Source of the DNA: Euptelea pleiosperma
Taxonomy: Eukaryota > Streptophyta > Magnoliopsida > Ranunculales > Eupteleaceae
NCBI GenBank assembly: GCA_035048495.1
Contig: CM068544.1
Span: forward strand, 46,339,893-46,403,892
DNA length: 64,000 nucleotides
Direction: 5' to 3'
Made by a program: the position numbers and the translations under genes. Positions within the stretch are counted from its first letter, which is position 1. Each line of letters opens with the position of its first letter. Below, one piece after another: positions 63,423 through 64,000 of the stretch. The notes below the pieces were generated by a model. That model searched no databases. It was given only the letters and a program-made list of their open reading frames with translations, and had not been told where the DNA came from.

Positions 63423-64000
63423 TGAAACCTGCTGGATTGTCCATATTTAATTACCAAGGGAAACAGTAAGTAGGACTATATTCAGGGGTGCTTAGGCAAG
63501 CGAGTTAAGTTGCCTGCCAAAAGACCAACCCCATACAAGATGTGCCAGAGAAATCCAATTTTTGTTGGAGTTCATTAGGGTTGCAATTTAATTAGGGAAA
63601 AAAATAGAAAAAGAAACACTCAATTGTAGGGTATTTCAACGCACCTATGGGAAGCAGATGTGGTATTTGTTATTGCACTCTTTAAAAATCAAGCCTGACT
63701 GTATTAGAAAAAGCGTCTTACCAGGCACCCTTACAATCGTGCCCCATTTAACTAGTGCCACAACTCAATGTTTGTTAACAGAAATCCTGCTGCTGCATAG
63801 ACTAGAGACATCCAACTCCACAGGATGGTTGAATGGTATGACTGTATGTGATTAGAAGAGGCAAGTCAGTGTCCAGGAATGGCTTATTATTATTCAATTC
63901 ACGCACAGAGGATAGCTGGATTTTGAAGGGAAAGAGTTGTAACTTCTGTTAAATGCTACCCTGTTATTATCGTAGTCTTTATTTTAAACCTTGCATGTCA
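63423..64000. other. Gene-free end of window
   Basis: Nothing recognised; a gene could begin beyond the window. Confidence 0.35.

Overview
The window is plant nuclear DNA: multi-exon genes with small to multi-kilobase introns, TATA boxes and AATAAA signals, and dense fragments of LINE, Copia and Ty3/gypsy retrotransposons and small DNA transposons. The proteins match angiosperm families closely. No sequence feature fixes the species. The C-rich third positions at the 5' end of the C2-domain gene hint at a lineage with GC-gradient genes, but that is inference.

Layout. 1-3.7 kb: repeats and MITEs only. 3.8-12.7 kb, plus strand: complete THIC gene (plastid HMP-phosphate synthase of thiamin synthesis, 649 aa, 4 coding exons) with an intron-bearing 5' leader and a 3' region containing a eukaryotic TPP riboswitch, a regulated 5' splice site and an intronic AATAAA signal. 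16.6-22.7 kb, minus strand: complete SPCS2/SPC25 signal peptidase subunit gene (189 aa, 5 exons), with a 5.2-kb intron full of transposon debris and a probable U12-type intron. 24.1-32.4 kb, minus strand: complete PXN-type peroxisomal NAD/CoA carrier gene (343 aa, 11 exons). The SPCS2-PXN neighbour pair is also adjacent in Arabidopsis (At2g39960/At2g39970), so this is conserved microsynteny. 33-42 kb: gene-fragment zone holding a piece of NADH-GOGAT with an intron, a hAT-like element carrying a captured glycine-rich RNA-binding protein gene, a kinesin-14 piece and foldback elements. 43.1-44.0 kb, plus strand: intact single-exon C2-domain protein gene. 46.0-62.8 kb: about 17 kb of same-strand, broken copies of one Ty3/gypsy lineage in two subfamilies. 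62.8-64 kb: no gene, one LINE-like tail.

How parts work together. THIC makes the pyrimidine half of thiamin. The final cofactor TPP should bind the aptamer at 12549-12664, free the upstream 5' splice site and remove the intronic poly(A) signal, giving the longer, less stable transcript form known from Arabidopsis. SPCS2 (ER) and PXN (peroxisome) are not functionally linked to THIC. A related MITE family with CACGTG motifs sits beside THIC, SPCS2 and PXN and may have altered their promoters.
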